This document shows positions 13,299-22,077 of a stretch of 22,853 nucleotides of DNA, piece after piece (position 1 is the first letter of the stretch; each line of letters opens with the position of its first letter). The translations under genes were made by a program, and so were the position numbers. This stretch comes from a virus. The stretch lies in IMG/VR virus record IMGVR_UViG_3300009180_000232, positions 1 to 22,853 of that record; one strand, 5' to 3'. The notes below the pieces were generated by a model. The model ran no database searches, was not told the DNA's origin, and saw only the letters and a list, made by a program, of their open reading frames with translations.

Positions 13299-16200
13299 TA
13301 GCCCATCCCCAGTGATTTTCTGGTTTTAGTGGAACTTCGCATTCCACGGTAAGTCATCATCATACCCTGTTCCCCGGCTTGCTTGACAATGTGTGGAATC
13401 TGGTCAACCCTGACGTATTCAACATTGTTGATTACTTCGGATTGAACGTTTGCCGTAATTGTGTGATTTCCGCCCACGGGTGCTCTTTCCGCCTGACTTC
13501 CGTAATACGCTGCCGAAACAATTCGATTATTGGGAATAATTGTTCCCCTGGAATCCGGTACAAATATCTCTGGGCCATTCTCCCCGACAATAGACGGACG
13601 ATTCATTGAAATTGTTCCGCCATTTGCAAATGCTGGAAGAGTGGCAACATTTACAAGCGGCGCCATTCCAAGGGTTTTCGTGAAATCCGCCGCAACACTT
13701 GACCCTACTACGGGAAGCTGTAGACCACCACCAGCGCCGCCACCGAGAGCACCAAGAATTGAGGTGATGCCCTTGATAGCAAGTAATTTCATTTGACTTG
13801 CAATAATCTCAGCTGCCATATCAAGAAATGTTTGACTAACACGCTTGAATAGTTCGCTAAGTGCTTGCTGTGTCGACTGAGTGCCGCTGATAACAGAGCT
13901 AAACGCTTGCCCAAACGAATCTCCGATGGAGGTGGCAATTCTTTCCACCTTTTGCATGTCTTCATATTTTTTCTTTAGCATGTCAACCCGTCTCGCCTGC
14001 TCTAAAATTGCATCCGCATCTGCACGGCTAATTTTTACGCCAAGTGCAGTAATTTTATTTTCTGCTTTTTTAACCTCATTGTATTTTTCCAGCGAGTCGG
14101 TAAGCTCAGTAATTTTGGATTGATAGTCCGAAAGGTTTTTGTATTGCTCTGACAGCATTGATGGCCCAACCGCCTCGGAAACCCTAAGCAAGTTTTGATT
14201 TTTTCTTGCGTCAATCCCTGGAATTAATTCCGAAAGTTTGCCGACGTATTGATCTCGGCTTGCCTTGTTGGCTGGATCCGTGAGCTTAAGCCCCTTCCAT
14301 GCTTCAATTTCTAGGCTTATCCGTGTTTTAAGTATGTCAAGTTTTTTATTTTCTAGCGACACCTGCTTTTCTGTCTCAATAATTATTTCCGCCTGTGCGC
14401 CGCTTACGCCTTCGGTGATAAGTCTCAAGTATTGCTTTTCGTAGTCAGTTTTTTCTCGCGTAGACTTAACAGAACTGTCTATTTCGCTTGTGTATTCCTT
14501 TTGCCTGTCGATCAATTCGCCAATTACGTCGTTTTGCTCTTGCAATGAACGAAGCTGCATATTGGTAGCGTCAATCGGCGTAAGGGATTGGTTAAGGGCT
14601 CCGTATTTTTTAATTTGACCCTGAACCGATGACTGCGTTGATGCTGTAATTTTGTCAAAAGAAGGCGAAGGAATGGGCTTTTGCGGCTGATACCGAGGCG
14701 TCGGATAGTAAGCGGCAGGAGTAAATCCACCTTGCGGCATTTGGCCGTTAAATGGAATGTTTTTCATAACGCTAGGATCTAAATGTAAGTACCTATTTCC
14801 GTATCCCGCAAGCGATGGCGCGAAGTATCCACCCTTGCCCCTGGTATCAAGCTGTGCCTGTCCTATCGGAAATGGGAGCTTTGTTCCAACAGGTATTGCA
14901 ATGTCAACGGGATTATCCACAGCCCTTCTAGAGTGAATACGTTGCTCCTGCAAGAGTTTTTCTTCCAACTTCACCTTGTCTGTCATGTTTTTAACATCGA
15001 CACCTGTATTGCCAAGCTGAATATAGGCAACGTTCATTTTGCGCAGTGCTTCAATAATTAATACTGCTTCTTTAATTACATTTGCAGCAGACGGCCCCCT
15101 GAGGTCTAAATGCGCCTGACCATTTCCTGTATTCCCACTAAACGCCGTATAACCGCCGACGCCAACAGCGCCAGAAGTTCCCCCATATGCAGAAATTCTT
15201 TCGTTGTAAAACTTTTGCAGTTCACTAAAACTTTTGCTGGGCTGACCGTGATAACTTTTTCCGGTTGCGAGTGTTGGGAATGATGCCCAAGTGGGAGCCA
15301 TTTTATTGATTGTATCGGGAGTAAGCGGAGCATTTGAATTGATGCCCAGTCTTTTGACCTGCTCCAGAAATGCGGCGTCCTGATTTTTGGGCGAAAAATC
15401 AGTTAATCCAAGCGCCCTTGCAATTGGATCCCAAGTTGTGGAAAGAAACTGATAACGCCCTGCAGCGTCTGACCCATGCCTCCCGCTTTTAATTAATTGC
15501 CGTGGATGAGTTGTGTAATTGTTAAATGTTCCACCACCAAACATTGTTTGGTATCCTTTCGGGCTATAGGTGCCCTCAGCAAAAGCCACAGTGTCCATAA
15601 GCGCCCTTTGATGTGCGGTCGCTGAGCCCATTGCAGCACCCTGTGCTGTCGCCCCAGCGCCGCCGCCAGACATCGCCGCGCCAATGGTGTTGCCAGCCTC
15701 GATTAGGCGATTTGCGGCGGCGGTGGCAGCCTCCATAAGGAGTTGACCGAACCGTTCCCCAGCCTGTTCAATAATTTTTCCTGTCGTGCGTGCATATTCC
15801 TCTTGAATTTTTGCCCCGCCCTTGTCATATGCCTCTTTAATTTTTCCAATTGATTCTTGAACTTTTACCCTAAAGTCTTCAAATTTACGCTGACGCTCAA
15901 TTCGCTTATCAAGTGCCTTGTCTTCTGCCGTAATTTTAAAATTCGTGTATTTATCAAAAATTTCATTTAACTGGCGTTCGACTTCAACTGGTGCAGTTGA
16001 TTGCCCTCTGGATCGCAACTGGATTTCACGCTCTGTTAAGACCGAATCGCGTTGCTGCCTAGCAATTGCAAGCCTGGTATCACGAATTTCGCGTTCAGTT
16101 GAACGCCGCTCATCGTCAATTTCTCGTTCATATTGCTTAACTTCTTTTGCCGTATTTTTACGAAGTTCAACCATGTCTTCGATGGTTTTTTTCTCTAGCT

Positions 16201-19200
16201 CTTTCCGATCCTGAGCTGATTTTTTATATGCTTCGTCTAGGTCTTTATTGGTTTTAACTTTAAGCTCAAAAATATCATTTTGTAGCTTTTGCTGAGCTTC
16301 AAGTTCTTTTTCCGCCGCTTTCATCGCAGCCTTGTCAGGGCTGTTTGCTGGGCCACTAAAGTCAGTCAATCCGCCGCCTTTGAAATCAATTTTTGCCGAT
16401 TTCATTGCGTTGGCCCAAGCAAGGCGATTTTTTAGCAAATCTGTTCTGTATCGAGACATAAAGCCACCGCGATCTAGCTCAGCCTGGGCGCTTTTTCCGG
16501 TTTCAATTGCAACTTTTCTATTGGCTTCAAACGTTTCTTTACCTGAATTGGCATAAACGCCAGCAGGACCAATTTTTAAGCGTTTCTTTAACTGCTCCGA
16601 TTCTGATTGTTCTTTTCCGGCAAGCATTACATTTGATACCGCAAAATCAATAGCGGCAAAAGCAACAAACGCTTTGAGCATTGGCATTAGCTTGCCAAGT
16701 GTTCCGGCCAAAATCCCGGCATTTGCGCTGGTGATGATCATTGCCCTACCAAAACCGCTCATTCCGGCAGTCGCTGGAACAAGTGTAAGCCTTGCGATTG
16801 CAAGACTTACACCAACAATTGCTTTTGAAAGAATTGGGATTGCGAAATTTAAACTACCAACTACAGCTGCAAACTTAAGCAGGCTTCCAATTGCGCCAGC
16901 ATTGTCAACAATAAACTTAATACCAGTTCCAATACCTTTCAGCAGTACAATTAAAGATGGTCCCGACTCCTTAATTATATTAATAAGTTTTTCTTGGATT
17001 TGAGCGCCAATTGGGATAAGTTCCGCTCCAAGCAAACGCTTAAACTCTGTTACTTGAACCTGTAACCTTGCGCCTGCGTCCTCTTGGCTGCCGGCAATTT
17101 TCATTGCCGTTGCTTCAAATTCGGGGCCAAGTGATTTAACAAAACTCATTAAATCATTTAGGCCAATTTTTCCTTGTGACAGACCTTTCATCATTTCAGG
17201 TCCGCTCATGCCTATTGATTTTGCAAACATCGTAAAAGTACCTGGCAAGCGCTCGCCAAGTTGATTTATTTCCTCCATCGACACTTTGCCCTTGCTGAAG
17301 ATTTGGCTCATTGCCAATAGTGATGGTGCAATTTCTTCGGCACCGCCACCCGTAGCCTTAATAGCCGCAGTTACGTTTCTAAATACCAGTTGAGCATCGT
17401 AAACATTTCCACCAGCACCTTTGATAGCGGCTGATAATTTTGTCATCGCTTGAATTGAATCAAGCGAAGGCACGTTGAAATCTCTAGTCACTCCACTGGC
17501 TGCGGATAATGCCGCCTGATAGTCGGATTGACTTCCGGCAACATTCTTCAACGCAATTTCTAGTTTTGTAATTTGCGCGGCGTAATCCGTAGCTTCGGCT
17601 GTTGCGGTTCGCATCATCTGCAAATACGTTCCAGCCGAACTTCCTATGAATGCACCTGTCGCAAAACTAGCGGCACCGCCAACCGCACCGCCAATTCCAG
17701 CACCAATCAAACCGCCAGCCGCACCCTCGGGACCACCGAAAATACCAGCCGCAGCAATTGCGCCAAGACCTTGACCGTAGTAACCAGCCTTTCCGGCAAG
17801 TGATGATGTATTGCGACGATCAAGTTCTTTGCTTGCATTATTGATTGTCTTTCGCTGAGCCCTGTCGATTTTTTGATATAGTGGATCGAGCGGGCTTAGT
17901 GCATCGCGTAATTTTGTCGCTTCCTCGCGCTGTCTAATCAGCTCATTGGTTGTCAGTTTTGACGCATTACGCAGCGACACCAATCGTGCATCAAGTTGTT
18001 GCACCGCCTGGACCTGGGGCATAGCCTCCATGGCAAGCGGTGGCACGGCTGGGCTCATGGCGCCAGCGCCGGCAATTTTTCTGCCCAGTACCGCTTCTTG
18101 GCGAATCGACCAATCAGCCAGTTTACCCAGTCCATATTCCCTTGCACCGCCAGACATGGCCAAACCTGTCCCCGGTGCCGTGGTTTGCCCAGCCATTGGT
18201 AGGGCGGGTCGAGACGTGAAAACACGGGCCAAGGGTTCAAGCATTTGCGCAAATGCTTGTTTTTGAGCGTTTGCATATGATTGACGATCTGCGACACCTC
18301 CGGCCCCGCCGAGCAATGCCGGCCCTTCGGATCTCAGGGCAACCTGTGGCATGGGACGCTGCCGCCCTGCTGGGCCGATCACCGCTTCGCCAAGACGGGT
18401 CGGCGCCGCAGGCTGTTGAGCCCTAAATTTATCTCCTTCGTACTTCGCCCTTGCTTCTTTTTTCTTTATCAGTCTTTCCGCCCTTTCCTCCAGTCTTACT
18501 TGCCGCTCCATTTCTTCACTTGTGCCAGTTACAGCACGTTTTAACTCTTTTTCGGCTTGCACCAGTTCCTGTTTTAAGCGTAATTCTTTGTCGGTTCTTT
18601 CGTTTCTTAGTCTGTAGTATTCCTCTTCAACCGCTCGCCCAGTGGGAGACATTTTGAAGCCCCCCGCCTTTGCTTTTTTGTCCATGTCAATAATGTTGCG
18701 TCGCATTGCATCCAGCGACGAATCTCCAATCTCAAGATTGTTGAGTTGTGATTTTAGGTCCGCAACCCTGGCCTGTCTTTCGCTAATTGTGTCGATTGGC
18801 CGCCTGCCCTTGCCTGTGGTACTGCCTGCCATCATTCCTGAAGTATCAACACCCCACTGTTCCTGCAATGGTTTTGAAATAAATTGTTTGTTTTCAGCAA
18901 TTGCAGCTGCGGTTCTACCTGCAGCGCTCATTTCCCTGTTGAATTTATTCTCGGATTCAACAATTTCAGCCAAAGATTGAGCATATTCTTTACTTGTTAC
19001 TTTCATTCCATTCATTGCTATTCTGCGTTCCCGCATTTGCTCAGCAAATGTATCTGGAACCCTTGAATCCATTGCGTCACGCAACATTGCCTGCCGCCTT
19101 GTTTGTTCAGCCGTGGCGGCAGACAACTGCCCCAGCTCGCCACGGAGGCGGGCCAGTGCATCGGTCATCAAATTCTGAATAGAGCTGCCAACCCTGGTTT

Positions 19201-19612
19201 GGGCTGACAGTGACTCAATTGATGAAATATGGCCGCGTAATGACTGCTCGGACTGCCTAGATGCGGAGGCGTTTCTAATTAACGCTTTTGCTTGTGCTTC
19301 AACTTCCGCAGTCGCACCCGCCGCGACTTGCTTGAGATTTTTTATGTCAGCGACAAGTAGGGTATGTGTCTCGCTACAGTGTTGCGCGTTAGCCGCCAGC
19401 CCCTCAAGGGCTGAGATCATTCCCTTTATAGATTGATCGGTCTGACCGATCGCAGCACCTGCTTCAAGAATTTGTGTGCGAACAGAATCGACCGCATGAT
19501 CAGTCAGCGACGCCGCCTTGATCAGGTCACGGAAAGACCCCTTGAGACGATTAAATGCCTCATCGCCAATCAAACGAGCAATAATGTCAATTCGTTTGAT
19601 TTGCGGTGCCAT
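13298..19612 (-). CDS. Tape measure protein with GH104 transglycosylase domain, 2104 aa
   Basis: It sets tail length and is ejected ahead of the DNA. Residues 1-400 are mostly helical. Residues about 675-865 form the classic tape-measure domain (VSMEEINQLGERLPGTFTMF). Hydrophobic segments fill about 885-1000. A long charged coiled coil spans about 1097-1290. Residues about 1340-1475 match lambda endolysin R (GH104): TVAFAEGTYS with candidate catalytic E1346, then FGGGTFNNYTTHPRQL, AAGRYQFLSTTWD and LGLTDFSPKNQDA. Residues about 1560-1615 may be a degraded M23-like domain. The C-terminus has the usual GGTISMNRPSIVGENGPEIF ending. ATG 19612 directly follows the GT stop. It is over twice as long as lambda's (853 aa). 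Confidence 0.95.
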   Translation of the reverse strand: MAPQIKRIDIIARLIGDEAFNRLKGSFRDLIKAASLTDHAVDSVRTQILEAGAAIGQTDQSIKGMISALEGLAANAQHCSETHTLLVADIKNLKQVAAGATAEVEAQAKALIRNASASRQSEQSLRGHISSIESLSAQTRVGSSIQNLMTDALARLRGELGQLSAATAEQTRRQAMLRDAMDSRVPDTFAEQMRERRIAMNGMKVTSKEYAQSLAEIVESENKFNREMSAAGRTAAAIAENKQFISKPLQEQWGVDTSGMMAGSTTGKGRRPIDTISERQARVADLKSQLNNLEIGDSSLDAMRRNIIDMDKKAKAGGFKMSPTGRAVEEEYYRLRNERTDKELRLKQELVQAEKELKRAVTGTSEEMERQVRLEERAERLIKKKEARAKYEGDKFRAQQPAAPTRLGEAVIGPAGRQRPMPQVALRSEGPALLGGAGGVADRQSYANAQKQAFAQMLEPLARVFTSRPALPMAGQTTAPGTGLAMSGGAREYGLGKLADWSIRQEAVLGRKIAGAGAMSPAVPPLAMEAMPQVQAVQQLDARLVSLRNASKLTTNELIRQREEATKLRDALSPLDPLYQKIDRAQRKTINNASKELDRRNTSSLAGKAGYYGQGLGAIAAAGIFGGPEGAAGGLIGAGIGGAVGGAASFATGAFIGSSAGTYLQMMRTATAEATDYAAQITKLEIALKNVAGSQSDYQAALSAASGVTRDFNVPSLDSIQAMTKLSAAIKGAGGNVYDAQLVFRNVTAAIKATGGGAEEIAPSLLAMSQIFSKGKVSMEEINQLGERLPGTFTMFAKSIGMSGPEMMKGLSQGKIGLNDLMSFVKSLGPEFEATAMKIAGSQEDAGARLQVQVTEFKRLLGAELIPIGAQIQEKLINIIKESGPSLIVLLKGIGTGIKFIVDNAGAIGSLLKFAAVVGSLNFAIPILSKAIVGVSLAIARLTLVPATAGMSGFGRAMIITSANAGILAGTLGKLMPMLKAFVAFAAIDFAVSNVMLAGKEQSESEQLKKRLKIGPAGVYANSGKETFEANRKVAIETGKSAQAELDRGGFMSRYRTDLLKNRLAWANAMKSAKIDFKGGGLTDFSGPANSPDKAAMKAAEKELEAQQKLQNDIFELKVKTNKDLDEAYKKSAQDRKELEKKTIEDMVELRKNTAKEVKQYEREIDDERRSTEREIRDTRLAIARQQRDSVLTEREIQLRSRGQSTAPVEVERQLNEIFDKYTNFKITAEDKALDKRIERQRKFEDFRVKVQESIGKIKEAYDKGGAKIQEEYARTTGKIIEQAGERFGQLLMEAATAAANRLIEAGNTIGAAMSGGGAGATAQGAAMGSATAHQRALMDTVAFAEGTYSPKGYQTMFGGGTFNNYTTHPRQLIKSGRHGSDAAGRYQFLSTTWDPIARALGLTDFSPKNQDAAFLEQVKRLGINSNAPLTPDTINKMAPTWASFPTLATGKSYHGQPSKSFSELQKFYNERISAYGGTSGAVGVGGYTAFSGNTGNGQAHLDLRGPSAANVIKEAVLIIEALRKMNVAYIQLGNTGVDVKNMTDKVKLEEKLLQEQRIHSRRAVDNPVDIAIPVGTKLPFPIGQAQLDTRGKGGYFAPSLAGYGNRYLHLDPSVMKNIPFNGQMPQGGFTPAAYYPTPRYQPQKPIPSPSFDKITASTQSSVQGQIKKYGALNQSLTPIDATNMQLRSLQEQNDVIGELIDRQKEYTSEIDSSVKSTREKTDYEKQYLRLITEGVSGAQAEIIIETEKQVSLENKKLDILKTRISLEIEAWKGLKLTDPANKASRDQYVGKLSELIPGIDARKNQNLLRVSEAVGPSMLSEQYKNLSDYQSKITELTDSLEKYNEVKKAENKITALGVKISRADADAILEQARRVDMLKKKYEDMQKVERIATSIGDSFGQAFSSVISGTQSTQQALSELFKRVSQTFLDMAAEIIASQMKLLAIKGITSILGALGGGAGGGLQLPVVGSSVAADFTKTLGMAPLVNVATLPAFANGGTISMNRPSIVGENGPEIFVPDSRGTIIPNNRIVSAAYYGSQAERAPVGGNHTITANVQSEVINNVEYVRVDQIPHIVKQAGEQGMMMTYRGMRSSTKTRKSLGMG

Positions 19613-20295
19613 TTAACCGTCCTTTGTTTTGTTTAATTCCGGTAGTGCCGCCAGCTCCATGACCTGAAGGCTTTCAAAGGCTTCGGCACGATCCCCTACA
19701 GAGTATAGGTCAAAAAACTGGAACACTACTTCATACTTTAATCCATGATAAATTACTCCGCCCATTCCGGCGGAAATGTTCCACTGTGTCTGCAATCTTA
19801 CAAATAAATTAAATACCTCCCAGTTTTCGTCTAAAACTTCAAAATTTTTGTCTGCAATAATTTCTTCGTCAGGGATGACGATACCCAAAACACTTGCATC
19901 ATTAGCAGCGCTTTTTCCATCGTCACCCCCACCGTTTTTAGCCCACAGGATTGCAGCTTCCTGTAGGTTTATTTTTTTGGTGCGCCCTCAAAAGTAGCGC
20001 CGTAAGATTTAATAATTCCAAGAATCCAGTAACGGTCCTCAATAAATGCCTTCAGATTTTCTTCGTTAAACTCGATTGGAGTTCCGTCCTCCTCTTCCAT
20101 GCCCTCCCAGCCGGCGAGAAGTCGCTTCATGTAGGCAAAATCATCGCCGCTATTTGTCAGTTCGTCATACTCGGAACGGCTAAGCGTGTTAAAAATTGCT
20201 GTAAATTGGCAAAGCTCAAAATTGCCATTATCAATAGGATATTCAATTTTTGCGGGCCATTTGAATGTGCCACGCTTACGACGAACAAATGCCAT
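19613..20295 (-). CDS. Tail assembly chaperone GT, -1 frameshift product, about 227 aa
   Basis: Ribosomes that slip back one base on the A7 run at 19978-19972 leave the G frame after its 108th codon and continue INLQEAAILWAKNGGGDD into the frame ending at 19613. The added 119 residues contain ENWEVFNLFVRLQTQW, GLKYEVVFQFFDL and ESLQVMELAAL, the pattern of the T part of siphovirus GT proteins. GT binds the tape measure while the G part recruits tube subunits, and both leave before the tail is finished. The T segment has an internal ATG (19888), but translation from the slip gives the full conserved domain. The tape measure gene starts at the next base. Confidence 0.85.
19942..19978 (-). promoter_or_regulatory. 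Programmed -1 frameshift signal: slippery A7 plus hairpin
   Basis: On the minus strand A AAA AAA (19978-19972) falls in the right phase (codons CCA AAA AAA, then stop TAA). After four bases a 9-bp stem follows: CCTACAGGA (19967-19959) pairs with TCCTGTGGG (19950-19942), one T-G wobble, loop of eight. The G stop codon overlaps the spacer. The -1 frame is open through the entire T domain, whereas the +1 frame stops after 11 codons. Confidence 0.85.
19969..20295 (-). CDS. Tail assembly chaperone G, 108 aa
   Basis: The unshifted product runs from ATG 20295 to TAA 19971-19969. It has the family pattern: a strand FELCQFTAIFNTLSRSEYDE, then RLLAGWEGMEEEDGTPIEF and NEENLKAFIEDRYWILGIIK. In lambda-like phages G is made in large excess over GT and the two coat the tape measure before tube polymerisation. 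It follows the tail tube gene after a 52-base gap that holds a stem-loop, and no Shine-Dalgarno sequence is visible before its ATG. The basic start (MAFVRRKRGTFKWPAKIEY) is usual for the family. Confidence 0.9.
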   Translation of the reverse strand: MAFVRRKRGTFKWPAKIEYPIDNGNFELCQFTAIFNTLSRSEYDELTNSGDDFAYMKRLLAGWEGMEEEDGTPIEFNEENLKAFIEDRYWILGIIKSYGATFEGAPKK

Positions 20296-20304
20296 GAAGA
20301 AAAC

Positions 20305-20339
20305 GGCTGGAACAATGCCATGGTAGCACTATTCCAGCC
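20305..20339 (-). terminator. Stem-loop after the tail tube gene, probable attenuator or mRNA 3'-end guard
   Basis: Eight bases after the tail tube stop, the minus strand forms a 14-bp stem (GGCTGGAATAGTGC / GCATTGTTCCAGCC) with a 7-base loop. Both non-Watson-Crick pairs are T-G on this strand and would be C-A mismatches on the other, so the structure is selected in the minus-strand RNA. The following tract is GTTTTCTTC, too weak for full termination. Partial termination would keep tube protein high and downstream genes lower. Confidence 0.55.
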
Positions 20340-20347
20340 GCAATGGT

Positions 20348-21514
20348 TCAGGAGAAAATCAGAATAGCCTCATCATTACCAGCGGTTGTCGGTACTGCCG
20401 TGTACGGGATGGAGAGGTGTGCAATTCCATTTGCGTCCTGATAAGTCGGATCGGCAATGTCAATAGTTGACGAAATCATTGTGACAATGTTCGCCACAGT
20501 GTTTCCGTGCATAAACCTGAAATCGCCAAAAGCGCCGTCTGCGATTGCAGCAGTGAAATAATCTTTCTGTGCAATCGTCGGTGCTTCGATGACGACAGTG
20601 CCATTTGCGCGACGATCCGTAATTAGGATTTGCTTGGCACAATTGACAAGCTCCCGATAGATCAGGGTGTTGCCAATGTCGAAGCTGAGCGACTGAAGAC
20701 AGCTGGTAAACGAAAGAAGGGAAAAGGCGTTTGTGTTTCCAGACTTGAAAACAAGCGGCTTCGACTGCAGGGTATAAGTGGCGGTGGGAAGTGCGGTATC
20801 GGTCGGGGGATTGTAAATGCCGGTCATCGTAAAATTGATGACAGGAATTTGACCGACTTCGCCGCTGAGGCTAAATGTGCCCCTGCAACCTGTCGCACGA
20901 TGCAAAACACCGTCCATATTGTAGTAAATTGTAATCGCCTCAAAACCAGTGCTAACAGGCTTGTAGGCAGCGTTTGCGCCAATTGAATAAACACTGGTTG
21001 CGCCAGCAGTTACGTCAACGCCACTAACGCTTGCAAATGTTGCAACTTTTGTGGAGCCAACGTAACCAGTAATCATTGCAACGGTGCCAGAGCCAGCGCC
21101 GCCAGTGATTGAAAGGACCTGACCTTTGTAAAAATCATTGACTGCACTGGCGCCAGCGGCGAGCGTGATGGTGTTCAACCCGCCAGCGGTTGCCGTGCCG
21201 GAAACAGCAGCAGCCGTGATGGTCTCAGACATGCCACAGGCCCGGAGCACGGAGCCGAACCGGGGGGCTGTGCCGGCGGTGCCACTACCGGCCAACTCGA
21301 CCTGGAAGGTGCATTCGACCCGAGTATTGGCCAGGAGCTGTTCAGAGGCTCCCAGGTAGGGCCTTACCAGATCGCGGCTGACCGTCTCACTCTGCAGCGG
21401 GGTGATGTTCAGATCCCGAACCAACAGAGCGTCGCTTCCCGCTGGGCTTGAATCCGTCCCGTAGGTTGTCTCCAATTTCACCTGGATCAGGCGTTTGCGC
21501 ATTAACAGCGGCAT
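20348..21514 (-). CDS. Major tail (tail tube) protein, 388 aa
   Basis: It forms the hexameric rings of the tail tube. The N-terminus (RKRLIQVKLETTYGTDSSPA, then LLVRDLNITPLQSETVSRDL) and the later blocks AYKPVSTGFEAITIYYNMDG, CRGTFSLSGEVGQIPVINF and QSLSFDIGN fit siphovirus tube proteins of this size class. Residues about 97-180 (AVNDFYKGQVLSITGGAGSG, then TKVATFASVSGVDVTAGATS) look like an inserted Gly/Ala/Thr-rich beta domain on the tube surface. The start has a strong ribosome site (AGGGGA, 5 bases before ATG), rare in this window, which suits a highly made protein. Position just before G/GT supports the call. Confidence 0.85.
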   Translation of the reverse strand: MPLLMRKRLIQVKLETTYGTDSSPAGSDALLVRDLNITPLQSETVSRDLVRPYLGASEQLLANTRVECTFQVELAGSGTAGTAPRFGSVLRACGMSETITAAAVSGTATAGGLNTITLAAGASAVNDFYKGQVLSITGGAGSGTVAMITGYVGSTKVATFASVSGVDVTAGATSVYSIGANAAYKPVSTGFEAITIYYNMDGVLHRATGCRGTFSLSGEVGQIPVINFTMTGIYNPPTDTALPTATYTLQSKPLVFKSGNTNAFSLLSFTSCLQSLSFDIGNTLIYRELVNCAKQILITDRRANGTVVIEAPTIAQKDYFTAAIADGAFGDFRFMHGNTVANIVTMISSTIDIADPTYQDANGIAHLSIPYTAVPTTAGNDEAILIFS

Positions 21515-21632
21515 TTGATTCCCCTAGAATTGGTTGGAATAATTCTGTCCGCTGAATCAGCGTGACCTCTCCCGTTTCTGGATTAAGCGAATAAGATCCG
21601 CCTTGGCCATCGTACGGGTTTGCAGTAGTCAT
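21387..21632 (-). CDS. Small protein overlapping the tail tube gene, 81 aa
   Basis: ATG 21632 lies one base after the tail terminator stop. The first 40 residues, outside the overlap, look protein-like: MTTANPYDGQGGSYSLNPET, then GEVTLIQRTELFQPI, in the style of small phage proteins beginning NPYxGxGGSY. The last 42 residues are encoded in another frame on the same strand across the first 128 bases of the tube gene, where they are Pro/Gly/Ser-rich and probably disordered. Function unknown; the tight upstream junction supports translation. Confidence 0.55.
   Translation of the reverse strand: MTTANPYDGQGGSYSLNPETGEVTLIQRTELFQPILGESNAAVNAQTPDPGEIGDNLRDGFKPSGKRRSVGSGSEHHPAAE
21520..21525 (-). 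promoter_or_regulatory. Strong ribosome-binding site of the tail tube gene
   Basis: AGGGGA on the minus strand lies 5 bases before ATG 21514. It decides this start over the methionine four codons later and is one of very few clear Shine-Dalgarno sequences in the window. It lies inside the overlapping 81-residue gene, so ribosomes finishing or passing that frame may compete with initiation here. Confidence 0.7.
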
Positions 21633-21633
21633 T

Positions 21634-22077
21634 CTAGAGGACTCCAGTTGAAAGATCAGTGATGTTGGTACGGTACATCACCATAAAATAAATGTCAACA
21701 ACTGCAATTGGCTGATCACCTTCGGAAAAACGCCATTTATGTTTTATCGGCTGTATATCAATAAGTAAATTCTTGAGAGCGCCGGATAAATATGAGTTCA
21801 AAATTCGACTGTGAACGTCCGCAAGAATTGGATCAGCAACTTCGTCTGGAACCTGTCCGCGAACACCAATTGAAATCCTGATTCTTCCCTGCCAATCCAG
21901 CTTGGCCGTAGTGCGTTCGTTGTCTTGATCGGACTCGTCTGGCTCAATATAAATAAATGGTGTTTCAGCACGGGAAGCCGCTTCAAATCTTGAGCGGTAA
22001 ATGTTGATTCCGACTTTTACGGTTCCAATTAAGTCGGATTTAATTGTCGCTAAAATTTGATTGAAAATTGTTGTCAT
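21634..22077 (-). CDS. Putative tail terminator / tail completion protein, 147 aa
   Basis: ATG 22077 overlaps the upstream stop by 4 bases (ATGA); a longer frame from 22119 would add 14 unlikely residues. The protein starts with a helix (TTIFNQILATIKSDLIG) and has SRAETPFIYIEPDESDQD, a strand WQGRIRISIGVRG, a helix ADPILADVHSRILNSYL and a final strand VVDIYFMVMYRTNITDL. This alpha/beta layout, with a last strand ending in YRT, is that of gpU-like terminator proteins that cap the tail and join it to the head. The place, before the tube gene, agrees. A head-tail connector of the same superfamily is the alternative. Confidence 0.6.
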   Translation of the reverse strand: MTTIFNQILATIKSDLIGTVKVGINIYRSRFEAASRAETPFIYIEPDESDQDNERTTAKLDWQGRIRISIGVRGQVPDEVADPILADVHSRILNSYLSGALKNLLIDIQPIKHKWRFSEGDQPIAVVDIYFMVMYRTNITDLSTGVL

